From Methylacidiphilum sp. (GTDB taxonomy: Bacteria; Verrucomicrobiota; Verrucomicrobiia; CAIQCK01): a stretch of DNA of 13,372 bases. The position numbers and the translations under genes are program-made. Below, piece after piece: positions 1-7,150 of the stretch. Position 1 is the stretch's first letter, and each line of letters opens with the position of its first letter. A model generated the notes under the pieces. The model saw nothing but the letters and a program-made list of their open reading frames with translations. It had not been told where the DNA came from and ran no database searches. The DNA is taken from assembly GCA_020718125.1 (NCBI GenBank), contig DYDC01000045.1:1-13372 (forward strand), written 5' to 3'.

Positions 1-804
1 CGATGCGTAAGGCCGCAGGGGAGGGCCGAACAACAAGTAATCGGCTTTGCCTTTCAAACCGGGGACTTGTTTGGCTGCCGCATCCACAAGCGCGCGGACT
101 TCATCCTCTACAAGCTTCCGGGGCACAATTTGATTACGGGTGCTTTGAGCTTGGCAGTCCTGCTTCAAGTTCAAGTCAGTCGGCTTGTCGGGATTCCATA
201 ACCCCATTTTCCACGCGTCGAAGTAGCAGGGCCGATGAAACTGCTCTTTGGCCGGAGCCATCGCCTCCAGGCTTTTCTCGAACTCCTGCATTCGCGTCAG
301 CGTCTTGCCTTCCTCGTCTTCGGGCTTCTCGCTGCGTCGTTGCTCACGCGTTTTCCACGGGATGTTCGGGTCGTAACCACGCCGCTGAATGGCGGAGTGA
401 AGCGCCTTGTAGATTTGCCACGGTTCCAGTGTCTCGCCGCGCAGCAGTTTAATGCGGAGCAGGCAGGAGGTATAGCAGGTGTCATCGCCCGCCGGAGCAA
501 ATTCCCGCTCCAGCTTTTCATCTCCGGGCGTCACGTCCCCTTTCTTGGTTTGTTTGTTCCACGTCACGCGCCGGGCCCGGAGCGGCTCGATGCCTGCCGC
601 TCGCATGACTTCATCGAGCCAAGCTTCGCGCGCTTTGTGGGCGAGGCGTGTGCGCCACATGCGGCGCCGCGACGCGGCGGTTTTCGTTTCGGCAAATTCC
701 GCCGGAATCAGCAGCGAGGCCTTGTGGCGGAATTCGTTTCCCTGGCGGACGGCTTCGCCGATGGAGGCTTTGCCGAGATCAAATGCCCAGACGATCTCAT
801 TCAT
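1..804 (-). CDS. cas9: Cas9 nuclease, N-terminal 268 residues; gene runs off the left edge
   Basis: RNA-guided DNA endonuclease of a type II CRISPR system. The frame opens at ATG 804-802 and has no stop down to base 1. Seen in the translation: MNEIVWAFDLGKASIGEAV at residues 1-19 is a RuvC-I motif with the presumed catalytic Asp at D9. An Arg-rich bridge helix lies at about 44-68 (SRRRMWRTRLAHKAREAW). The recognition-lobe block IYKALHSAIQRRGYDPNIPW at 131-150 matches the 'RRGYD' region of type II-C Cas9 proteins such as those of Campylobacter and Akkermansia. A further block at 223-267 runs from RNQIVPRKLVEDE to LLFGPPLRPYAS. RuvC starts at the very N-terminus with no PLMP domain, which argues for Cas9 rather than IscB. 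A good AAGGAG site lies 10 bases upstream of the ATG. II-C enzymes are usually about 1000 residues or more, so roughly three quarters of the gene is outside. Subtype II-C is inferred. An oddity is Glu17 where family members usually have Trp (SIGWAV). Confidence 0.88.
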   Translation of the reverse strand, partial: MNEIVWAFDLGKASIGEAVRQGNEFRHKASLLIPAEFAETKTAASRRRMWRTRLAHKAREAWLDEVMRAAGIEPLRARRVTWNKQTKKGDVTPGDEKLEREFAPAGDDTCYTSCLLRIKLLRGETLEPWQIYKALHSAIQRRGYDPNIPWKTREQRRSEKPEDEEGKTLTRMQEFEKSLEAMAPAKEQFHRPCYFDAWKMGLWNPDKPTDLNLKQDCQAQSTRNQIVPRKLVEDEVRALVDAAAKQVPGLKGKADYLLFGPPLRPYAS

Positions 805-814
805 GATGATTGCT

Positions 815-820
815 CTCCTT
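815..820 (-). promoter_or_regulatory. Ribosome binding site of cas9
   Basis: Reads AAGGAG on the minus strand with 10 bases between it and the ATG at 804. It is one of the few clear Shine-Dalgarno sites in the window and fixes the cas9 start. No in-frame alternative start upstream has a comparable site. Confidence 0.7.
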
Positions 821-828
821 GCGGGCGG

Positions 829-861
829 CTATTGTGTCAGATTCGCAGTTTCATCGCTCAT
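829..861 (-). CDS. Possible 10-residue leader ORF ahead of cas9
   Basis: A minimal ORF reads MSDETANLTQ and ends with TAG, 24 bases before the cas9 ATG. A GGAGG-type site (rc of 872-876) stands 10 bases before its ATG, which is stronger than the site of most genes here. It overlaps a small stem (GCCC CTCC GGGC on the plus strand, 869-880) that contains the same GGAGG. It could be a translated leader coupled to cas9, the leftover end of a lost gene, or chance. Nothing in the peptide suggests a function. Confidence 0.25.
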   Translation of the reverse strand: MSDETANLTQ

Positions 862-926
862 GTTCCAAGCCCCTCCGGGCGATATGTCCCGCCGATAGTT
901 GAAGCTAGCGGTGGTGCATTGGTTGT

Positions 927-1070
927 TTAGGCGGCTTGTTGTTGAGAGTCAAGAGTGGCTTTGAGGGCGGCTTCGAGCGCGGGGAGCGCGGTGTGGCCTT
1001 TGATGCGTTGGAAGTGGCCTTCAGCCCACAGCGCGAGCCAAGCGCAGCCGCATCCGGCCGTCGAGGAAGT
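927..1070 (-). pseudogene. C-terminal gene fragment, possibly from a transposase
   Basis: A frame bounded by a TGA at 1071-1073 and a TAA at 927-929 ends in AWLALWAEGHFQRIKGHT, followed by ALPALEAALKATLDSQQQAA. There is no plausible start. The 'FxRIKGH...LPxLxAAL' ending resembles, from memory, the C-terminus of IS256/Mutator-type transposases, but the piece is too short to be sure. It overlaps the end of the neighbouring decayed frame (1021 onward) in another phase. One base change in the overlap would join them, so both may be parts of one dead gene. Confidence 0.3.
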
Positions 1071-1536
1071 TCATGTCGCGGCGTTTCGCGATGTCGGCCG
1101 GCGTCACGCTGAAGTCGCCGAGTTTTGTCAAGAGGCTCGGCGTGGCTGAGCGCGGGCCACTAACGTCGAGCAGCAGCCCCTTGCCGAGTGTGGAGCGGCG
1201 GGAAGGCCTGCCTTTGGCGAATCTCTCCTTCGGCACGCCATACTCGGACACGGGGGCGGCCTTGCCGCGGGCAACGGCTTTTTCAGCGGTGGTCTTGTCG
1301 TGCTGCGTGCTCGCCTGCCACGTCGCGTCCTTGATCGCGTCGCTTTCGTCGAACAACCATTCGCGCACGGCTACCTTGCCGCCGTCGCTGCCGCGCGCGG
1401 AGCCGTCCCACGACACGGCGGGGCCGATCGCTTTCTCATCGAGGGTGAGTCAGAGGGTGAGGTTTTCGCCGCGGGCCGAAGCCGCCAGCAGCGCCAGTGT
1501 GAGCCAAAGGGCGGAAGTGTTCGCAACGCCGCGAGT
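1021..1536 (-). pseudogene. Decayed gene for a putative exported protein
   Basis: Directly after the MFS stop codon, and in the same phase, the minus strand reads SALWLTLALLAASARGENLTL. This looks like a signal-peptide core with a cleavage-like ASARG. It is followed by a TGA at 1450-1452, then LTLDEKAIGPAVSWDGSARG and about 120 further residues to a TGA at 1021. There is no ATG, GTG or TTG between the MFS stop and the internal TGA, so both the start and the frame are damaged. The same nine bases, CTCACCCTC, stand on both sides of the TGA, so a 12-base duplication may have created the stop. A shorter reading with a GTG start inside (131 residues to 1416) exists but lacks a ribosome binding site. 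I do not recognise the protein family. Confidence 0.4.
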
Positions 1537-2673
1537 CTAGCGGCGCTCGCGCAGCCCGACAAGCGCCAACGCCGCGCCAGCCGCCACGATGGCCGCGCAG
1601 AGGGCATAAGCCCACGACGCGCCGATGACCTCCACCGCCCAGCCGGACATCAACGCGCCGATGAGCGAGCCTGCGCCCCACGACGCGATCATCAGGAAGC
1701 TTTGGCCGCTGACCCGAAGTTCCTCTGGAAACCGGTCGTGGATGATGTGCATCGCCGACATCTGGAACGCGCCGAAGGTGAAGGCATGCAGCGGTTGCAT
1801 CAGCAACAGCACCCACATCGAGGCGCTCAGCGAGTAAGCGCCCCATCGCACCGCGCCGGCCAGCAGCGCGATCACGATCAACGGCGCCGCGCCGAAGCGC
1901 CGGATCAGGGCGCCGGACTTGAAGATGAACCAGACCTCGGCTCCCACAGCGAATGACCAGAGAAACGCGATGGCGAACGGCGCGTAGCCGGCGTCCCGCA
2001 GGTGGATGGTGAAGAAGTTGTAATAGACGCCGTGGGCGACCTGGTTCAGGAGGCTGGCGGCGAGCAGCGCGAGGATGAACGGTTGCCGCAGCACGTCGCG
2101 GCGGCGGGCGCGCTCGGCGGCGGGCTTCGGCGGCGGCGCGGGCAGCGGCGGCAGGCGCAGCGCGATGCCGGCCAGCGCGACGTAGCAGAGCAGCGCCACG
2201 CTGAGGCCGGCGACGGTGGGGAATGAATCGAGCAGCTTGCCGACGGCCAGCGCCGCGACGACGAAGCCGATGGAACCCCACGCGCGCACCTGGCCGTATT
2301 CGAAACTTTCGCGGCGCGCGATCTCCAGCGTGCTGGCGTCCAGCATCGGGCCGGTGAGGGTGGTGAAGAACTGGACGAGCGTGAACGCCACGATCATCCA
2401 CGCGAACGTCTTTGCCGCGAGCACGCCGGCAAACGTGAGCGCCATGCACGCGCAGGCAGCGGCCATCAGGAGGTTGCGCCTCTGCGAACGGTCGGCGATG
2501 GCGCCCCAGAAGCCGGGGAACACGATGCGGCCCAACGGTGCCACGGCGGCCACGACGCCGATCTGCCAGTCGCTGAAGCCGAGTTGCTTCAGGTGCAGGT
2601 TGAAGAACGGCAGCAGGATGCCCGCCGCGGCGCAGACCACGAAATAGAAAGCACAAAGCTGGCGCATGGGCAT
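1537..2673 (-). CDS. MFS transporter, HcaT / MFS_1-like group
   Basis: Major facilitator of the inner membrane, 378 residues, with about twelve hydrophobic segments, as expected for the family. The N-terminus FYFVVCAAAGILLPFFNLHL is the first membrane helix. The loop between helices 2 and 3 carries the MFS signature as WGAIADRSQRRNLLM (residues 56-70). A central cytoplasmic loop rich in Pro, Ala and Arg (about 175-195) separates the two six-helix halves. Overall appearance resembles the 3-phenylpropionate/proton symporter HcaT and nucleoside permease-like proteins (MFS_1_like); the substrate cannot be told. Start ATG 2673-2671 is chosen because the hydrophobic helix follows at once; an ATG two codons later is equally possible and neither has a good Shine-Dalgarno site. 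The upstream side is a hairpin-rich gap; downstream is decayed sequence leading to cas9. Confidence 0.85.
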   Translation of the reverse strand: MPMRQLCAFYFVVCAAAGILLPFFNLHLKQLGFSDWQIGVVAAVAPLGRIVFPGFWGAIADRSQRRNLLMAAACACMALTFAGVLAAKTFAWMIVAFTLVQFFTTLTGPMLDASTLEIARRESFEYGQVRAWGSIGFVVAALAVGKLLDSFPTVAGLSVALLCYVALAGIALRLPPLPAPPPKPAAERARRRDVLRQPFILALLAASLLNQVAHGVYYNFFTIHLRDAGYAPFAIAFLWSFAVGAEVWFIFKSGALIRRFGAAPLIVIALLAGAVRWGAYSLSASMWVLLLMQPLHAFTFGAFQMSAMHIIHDRFPEELRVSGQSFLMIASWGAGSLIGALMSGWAVEVIGASWAYALCAAIVAAGAALALVGLRERR

Positions 2674-2759
2674 CGTTACTCGCGGCTCGTCATCCGTGAA
2701 ACCGGTCTTTCACCCGAAACAATCACGAACAACGAATAGCTCATAACGTCGCCCACGCG

Positions 2760-2862
2760 CCAGCTTTGGCTGGTTGCGAAAAATCGTGGGAGGCCCCTCG
2801 CTATTGCGAGGGGAACGTCCGAGCCGCCGGGTTGGCCGACCGCCTGAGGAGCCACCTCCCAC
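2760..2862. repeat. Nested hairpin element in the MFS-kinase gap
   Basis: Three pairings stand in a row. CCAGC TTTG GCTGG is at 2760-2773. A perfect 8-bp hairpin, CCCCTCGC TATT GCGAGGGG, is at 2794-2813. A long-range pair GTGGGAGG (2786-2793) with CCTCCCAC (2855-2862) encloses the second hairpin and abuts it directly. No T-run follows, so it is not a classical terminator. It could be an interspersed palindromic repeat or a folded leader, and the strand is not determined. It lies between divergent genes (MFS minus, kinase plus). Confidence 0.5.
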
Positions 2863-2964
2863 TAAAACTGGATTCGGCTCTCAAAGATCCAACAACAGGA
2901 AAGGGGAACGGGGGTAGTGCCACCAAGAGAGATTTGGCTTGGCCTTTGCGTTGAGCCTGTTTGC

Positions 2965-3022
2965 GACGATTTAGGAGTTGCCGTAACCGGCGTGCGGTGC
3001 ATATTCCGCACGACAAATCGTC
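2965..3022. promoter_or_regulatory. Three-way-junction-like structure upstream of the kinase
   Basis: An 8-bp closing stem, GACGATTT (2965-2972) with AAATCGTC (3015-3022), encloses two hairpins that touch each other. These are GCCG TAAC CGGC (2980-2991) and GTGCGG-N8-CCGCAC (2992-3011). The structure ends 79 bases before the start of the histidine kinase. All stems are perfectly paired. It could be a cis-acting RNA in the 5' leader of the two-component operon or another intergenic repeat. I do not recognise it as a known riboswitch. Confidence 0.4.
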
Positions 3023-3101
3023 CGGCGATTGCTAAAAGAGCGCGACTGACACGCTGGACGACAAGCGCCGTGCGCACATTGCGCCAGACACACCGCTACC
3101 A

Positions 3102-5228
3102 ATGACTGCCTTGTTCCAACCTTATCAGCGCCAGACTTTCCCGCTGGTGGTTCTCGCGGCGATCATCGTCGCGGTCCTGGCGGCGGCTCTCGCGGTGGTC
3201 GTGGTCCTGACCGAGCCGTCGCCCGCCCAACGCGAGCAGGCCGAGCAAATCGAGGCCAACGAAAAGACGCTCACGGCGTTCGCCAGCACGTTTGCGGCCG
3301 AACAAGCGATCGCGGACTTCGCGCTGGCCCAAGGGCAGGCGTTCCTGAGAGCCGCAGCCGCAAGCCTGCACCGAAACCTCGTCGCTGGCGCTGATACGGC
3401 GACGTTGCTGCGGTTCGCCGAGCAGACGCTGCGGCTGGAGGCGATCTACGTGGTGGATGCCAAGGGCCAGACCACGGCGCGGGCAGGAGCACAGGCGCAG
3501 CCAGAGTGGTTTCGCGATCTGCCGGAGGTGAAGTCGCGGCTGGCCAAGCAGGGTGGCCCGACGTTGGAGAAACGGATCCCGCCACACGGCAAGGGAGTCG
3601 AGCCGCTTTACATCATGATCTGGCCGAGACCGAAGACGCAGGGCTTCATCGTCATGATCCAGACGGCAGAGGACTTCCAGTTGGTCAGCGATTGGCGGTC
3701 GCTCTACACGAAGTTTCTCGAGCGGTTCCTCGACTCCTCGCCGACGGCTGTCTATATCGCCCTGCTGGAGCCGAACAACCTGATCAGCCACGTGATCTCC
3801 CGCGACGCGGGCGAGGTCGGACGGCTCAAACGCGCCCACAAGCCGTTCAAGGCGCTCGCGCGGAGCCGCCAGGCGCGGGTCAGCGAGGTGACCTCCACGC
3901 GCAGCGAGCGGCTCTTCGAAATCTACCTTCCCTTCCATGCCGCGGGCGAGCGGCTCGTCGAGGGCGCGCCGCCCCGCGGCATCCTCGTGGCCGGGTTCCG
4001 CTTCACCGAGTCGCCACGCCAATTCCCGAGCCTGGCGCCGGCGTTCATTGCCGGCGTGATCCTCACCGGCCTGTTGCTTGGCCTGATCCAGTTCTACGGC
4101 CGCCGGACGGCGGCCCTCACCGCGGCGCGGCTGGAACACGACACGCAGAATGTCCTCGAAACCATCTCCAGCGGCCTGCTGGCCATCAACAGCGACGCGG
4201 TCGTGGTGGCCGTCAACAGCCGCGTCGAGGAGATCACGGGACGCGAGCGCAGCCGGATCGTGGGCCAGCCCTACCGGCGCGCGTTTGAGGACGAGAAGGA
4301 ACTGAACTACGTCCTCCTGGACACGCTCCACAACGGGCGGCTCTACGCCAATCACGATCTGGTCTTCCGCAAGCTCGACACGACCACCGTGCCGTTGCGG
4401 GTGACCACCGCGCGGCTGGAGCTGTCGGGCAGCCAGCCCGGCGCCATCGCCCTCATTGAGGACGTCAGCGACCAGCGACGCCTCGAGGCCCGCCTGCGCC
4501 GCAACGAACGGCTCTCCTCCATGGGCCAGCTCGCCCACGGCGTCGCGCACGAGATCCGCAATCCGCTCAACGCGATCGAGATGACCGCGCAGCACGTCCA
4601 GAACCAGCTTACCCCGGCCGACCCGGCGCATCGCGAGAAATTCGACCGCTACATGCGCGCCATCCGCGAGGAGGTGCGCCGGCTGGATCTCATCGTGCGG
4701 CGGTTTTTGGAAATCGCCCGCCCGCCCGGGACCAGCCTCAGCGACGTGGACGTCAACGGCCTGGTCGAACATGCGCTGCTGGTGGAGGCCGAAGAGATCG
4801 GCCGCTGCCATATCCAGGTCGCCAAGCACCTCGCCACCGGCGTGCCGCACATCAAGGCCGACAAAGCCCAGCTCCAGCAGGCGCTGTTGAACCTCCTCAT
4901 CAACGCCATCCAAGCGATGGCGTCGTTGCCAAAGGACTCGCCGCGCGTCATGAAACTGGGCACCGCGTTCGTGCCCGCCCAAGCCCCCGACGAAGCCGAC
5001 GGCGTCGAGATCACCGTCAGCGACAGCGGCGTCGGCATCAAGCCCGAACACCGCGACCGCGTCTTCGACCCCTACTTCACCACCAAACAAAGCGGCACCG
5101 GCCTCGGCCTGGCGCTGGTCTATTCCATCACCCTCAACCACGGCGGCCTGATCGAGTTCGACAGCGCCCCCGGCGCCGGCACCACGTTCCGCTGGCTGCT
5201 GCCCGTCAAGTTTGGCGAAACCCTCTGA
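3102..5228 (+). CDS. Membrane sensor histidine kinase (NtrB/ZraS-like)
   Basis: Sensor kinase of 708 residues that autophosphorylates on His and passes phosphate to the response regulator encoded 8 bases downstream. Order of parts: membrane segment 13-36; extracytoplasmic sensor domain of about 275 residues, possibly CACHE-like; second membrane segment about 311-332; PAS domain about 345-455; HisKA with the H-box SSMGQLAHGVAHEIRNPLN (H483); HATPase with N-box residues N597 and N601, DSGVG at 641-645, FDPYFTTK at 655-662 and GTGLGL at 665-670. All catalytic boxes are intact. I see no HAMP domain between the membrane segment and PAS. The start at 3102 lacks a Shine-Dalgarno site but puts the first membrane helix in the usual place. 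The signal sensed is unknown. Confidence 0.93.
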   Translation: MTALFQPYQRQTFPLVVLAAIIVAVLAAALAVVVVLTEPSPAQREQAEQIEANEKTLTAFASTFAAEQAIADFALAQGQAFLRAAAASLHRNLVAGADTATLLRFAEQTLRLEAIYVVDAKGQTTARAGAQAQPEWFRDLPEVKSRLAKQGGPTLEKRIPPHGKGVEPLYIMIWPRPKTQGFIVMIQTAEDFQLVSDWRSLYTKFLERFLDSSPTAVYIALLEPNNLISHVISRDAGEVGRLKRAHKPFKALARSRQARVSEVTSTRSERLFEIYLPFHAAGERLVEGAPPRGILVAGFRFTESPRQFPSLAPAFIAGVILTGLLLGLIQFYGRRTAALTAARLEHDTQNVLETISSGLLAINSDAVVVAVNSRVEEITGRERSRIVGQPYRRAFEDEKELNYVLLDTLHNGRLYANHDLVFRKLDTTTVPLRVTTARLELSGSQPGAIALIEDVSDQRRLEARLRRNERLSSMGQLAHGVAHEIRNPLNAIEMTAQHVQNQLTPADPAHREKFDRYMRAIREEVRRLDLIVRRFLEIARPPGTSLSDVDVNGLVEHALLVEAEEIGRCHIQVAKHLATGVPHIKADKAQLQQALLNLLINAIQAMASLPKDSPRVMKLGTAFVPAQAPDEADGVEITVSDSGVGIKPEHRDRVFDPYFTTKQSGTGLGLALVYSITLNHGGLIEFDSAPGAGTTFRWLLPVKFGETL

Positions 5229-5236
5229 GACACTTT

Positions 5237-6637
5237 ATGAGCCGACCCTATCACCTGCTGGTTGTCGAGGACGTTGCGAGCGAACGCGAAATCCTCTGCG
5301 AACACCTCACCGTCGCCGGTTACAGCGTCAGCGCCGCCAGCAACGGCCACGAGGCGCTCGACAAGTTCCGCAACGAGAAGATTGACCTCGTCATCAGCGA
5401 CCTGCGCCTGCCCGACATCAGCGGCGTCGAGATCATGCGGGCCGTCAAGGACATTGACCCGCGCGTGCCGGTCATCATCGTCACCGCCTACGGCAGCATC
5501 GAGGGCGCGGTCGAGGCCATGCGCCGCGACGCCTACAGCTACGTCACCAAGCCGCTCGACGTGGACCAGCTCAAGATGGACATCGCCCGCGCACTCCAGA
5601 ACCGCATCCTGGCCGAGGAAGTCCAGCAACTCCGCGAGCAACTCCGCAACCGCTACCGGTTCGAGGGTATTGTCGGCAACTCCAAACAAATGCAGGACGT
5701 CCTGAGCCAGGTCGCGCGCGTCGCCCCCACCCGCGCCACCGTCCTCATCACCGGCGATACCGGCACCGGCAAGGAACTCGTCGCGCGCGCCATCCACTTC
5801 AACAGCCCGCGCGCCGAGAAGCCCTTCGTCGCCGTGGCCTGCGGCGCCATCCCGCAGACGCTCATGGAAAGCGATCTGTTTGGCCACGAACGCGGCGCGT
5901 TCACCGGCGCCGACCGGCTCCGTGTGGGCCGCTTCGAGCAGTCTGATGGCGGCACCATCCTCCTCGATGAGATCCACACCCTGCCGCTCTCCGCGCAGGC
6001 CAAGCTGCTGCGCGTGTTGCAGGAGCGCGCCTTCGAACGCGTCGGCAGCTCCCAGCCAATGACCGTGGACATCCGCGTGCTCGCCGCCACCAACCAGAAC
6101 CTCGAACAAGCTGTCACCGACGGCGAGTTCCGGCGCGACCTGTTCTACCGCCTCAACGTCATCCAAATCCGCCTGCCCAGCCTCTGGGAACGCAAGGACG
6201 ACGCGCCGTATCTGATCGAGCACTTCATCAGGAAATTTGCCGAGCAGAACAAGAAGGGTGTCACCGGCGTTACCGAGGAAGCCATGCGCCTGCTGGTCCG
6301 CTACGCCTGGCCTGGCAACGTCCGCGAGCTGGAGAACGCCATTGAACACTCGGTTGTGCTGGCCCGCGGCGATGCCGTCACGCCCGACGATTTGCCGCTG
6401 CACATCCGCCAGAGCGCCGTGGTCGCCAACAAACTCCAGATCGGCATGACGCTCGCCGAACTGGAGCGCGTCGCCATTCTCGAAACCCTCAAGCTCCACG
6501 GCGGGAACAAGACCAAGACCGCTTCCGCACTGGCCATCGGCCTGCGCACCCTTCACACCAAGCTCAAGGAATACGGCCAGAGCGGCACCGACGAACATCC
6601 CGTCGTCCCACCCTCACCGCCAAGCGGGGCGGCCTGA
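5237..6637 (+). CDS. NtrC-family sigma-54-dependent response regulator
   Basis: Transcription activator of 466 residues and cognate partner of the kinase just upstream, almost certainly in one operon. The receiver domain (about 5-120) has the phosphoacceptor D55 in ISDLRLPD, T83 and K105. A linker helix (about 121-140) leads into the AAA+ domain (about 143-390) with Walker A GDTGTGKE at 173-180, the sigma-54-contacting loop GAFTGA at 220-225, Walker B ILLDEI at 241-246 and FYRLN at 303-307. A Fis-type helix-turn-helix lies near 421-446 (ASALAIGLRTLHTKLKEYG). The C-terminal tail is Pro-rich. The intact GAFTGA predicts that it works with RpoN. Typical targets would be genes with -24/-12 promoters; I found no convincing one in this window, so its regulon is probably elsewhere. 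Confidence 0.95.
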   Translation: MSRPYHLLVVEDVASEREILCEHLTVAGYSVSAASNGHEALDKFRNEKIDLVISDLRLPDISGVEIMRAVKDIDPRVPVIIVTAYGSIEGAVEAMRRDAYSYVTKPLDVDQLKMDIARALQNRILAEEVQQLREQLRNRYRFEGIVGNSKQMQDVLSQVARVAPTRATVLITGDTGTGKELVARAIHFNSPRAEKPFVAVACGAIPQTLMESDLFGHERGAFTGADRLRVGRFEQSDGGTILLDEIHTLPLSAQAKLLRVLQERAFERVGSSQPMTVDIRVLAATNQNLEQAVTDGEFRRDLFYRLNVIQIRLPSLWERKDDAPYLIEHFIRKFAEQNKKGVTGVTEEAMRLLVRYAWPGNVRELENAIEHSVVLARGDAVTPDDLPLHIRQSAVVANKLQIGMTLAELERVAILETLKLHGGNKTKTASALAIGLRTLHTKLKEYGQSGTDEHPVVPPSPPSGAA

Positions 6638-6649
6638 TTCATCGCGAGC

Positions 6650-7017
6650 CTACTTCGAATAGCGTTTCTGGAACTCGGCCTGGCGCTCGGCACGGGACTT
6701 GGCCTCGGCCGGGTCCATCTTGTTCGGATACCAACTGTGGTTGGAGGAGTTGAGGACTTCCTTGGGCTTCTTCTCCAGCGCCCCGGCGGCGGCGCGGACA
6801 CCTTCGCGTCCACGCCGAATCGCTTCTTCACCTGCTCGGTGATGCGGACCAACGCGGCGGCCTTCGCGTATTCCGGCTTCAACTTCGGCTGCCGGACGGG
6901 CGTCGTGTCGGTGGCCCACGGCGGCGCCACCACGCGGGCCGCCACCGGGTTGAGCGCCAGCACTCCCGCGCAGGCAAGGAAGGCGAGCGGAACCCAGAAT
7001 GGCAGCGGATACTTCAT
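6650..7017 (-). pseudogene. Small exported protein, frameshifted
   Basis: The minus-strand frame starts at ATG 7017 with a signal peptide (MKYPLPFWVPLAFLACAGVL, cleavage near the Ala-rich NPVAARV). It continues as a hydrophilic Lys-rich protein to about residue 79 (KRFGVDAKVSAPPPG). From there a different phase carries the likely true C-terminus ALEKKPKEVLNSSNHSWYP... ending QKRYSK and a TAG at 6650-6652. The phases meet at four C in the plus strand (6781-6784); one extra base there would restore a protein of about 122 residues. The unshifted frame would instead run into the end of the regulator gene with an Arg/Pro-rich, implausible tail. It may be a real mutation or a sequencing/assembly error. 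The family is unknown. It converges on the regulator gene with 12 bases between stops. Confidence 0.5.
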
Positions 7018-7150
7018 CGTTGCAGGTGTTTCTCAGTAAACATCGCGGTTGCGGTCGCCATTGGCAGCGGAAGTGATATTGGATGGAGTTGACCCGCGTC
7101 AGCAAATGTTCCACTCGGCCTGGAGCGCCACAACCGGCAGAACAGCCGCG

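Noticed and set aside
1..804. IscB instead of Cas9
   Set aside because: IscB has an N-terminal PLMP domain before RuvC-I and a much shorter region after the bridge helix; here RuvC-I starts at residue 6 and a Cas9-like recognition lobe follows.
829..866. Stretch ending in ACACAAT on the minus strand, reminiscent of type II-C CRISPR repeats or a tracrRNA anti-repeat
   Set aside because: Only one copy is present, the ends do not pair as such repeats do, and no terminator-like T-run follows. It would be worth comparing only if the array to the left is known.
235..930. 231-codon plus-strand frame over the cas9 start
   Set aside because: No motif, and the opposite strand has the Cas9 signature in a continuous frame with a good ribosome binding site.
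2674..3101. Sigma-54 promoter for the two-component operon
   Set aside because: I found no TGGCAC-N5-TTGC-like site here or in the other intergenic gaps.
3096..5141. Long minus-strand open frame opposite the histidine kinase (681 codons)
   Set aside because: Composition is Asp/Glu/Arg/Leu-rich with no motif; it is the usual mirror of a GC-rich gene whose opposite strand shows all kinase boxes.
5120..6598. Long minus-strand open frame opposite the response regulator
   Set aside because: Same mirror effect; the plus strand encodes a complete NtrC-type protein.
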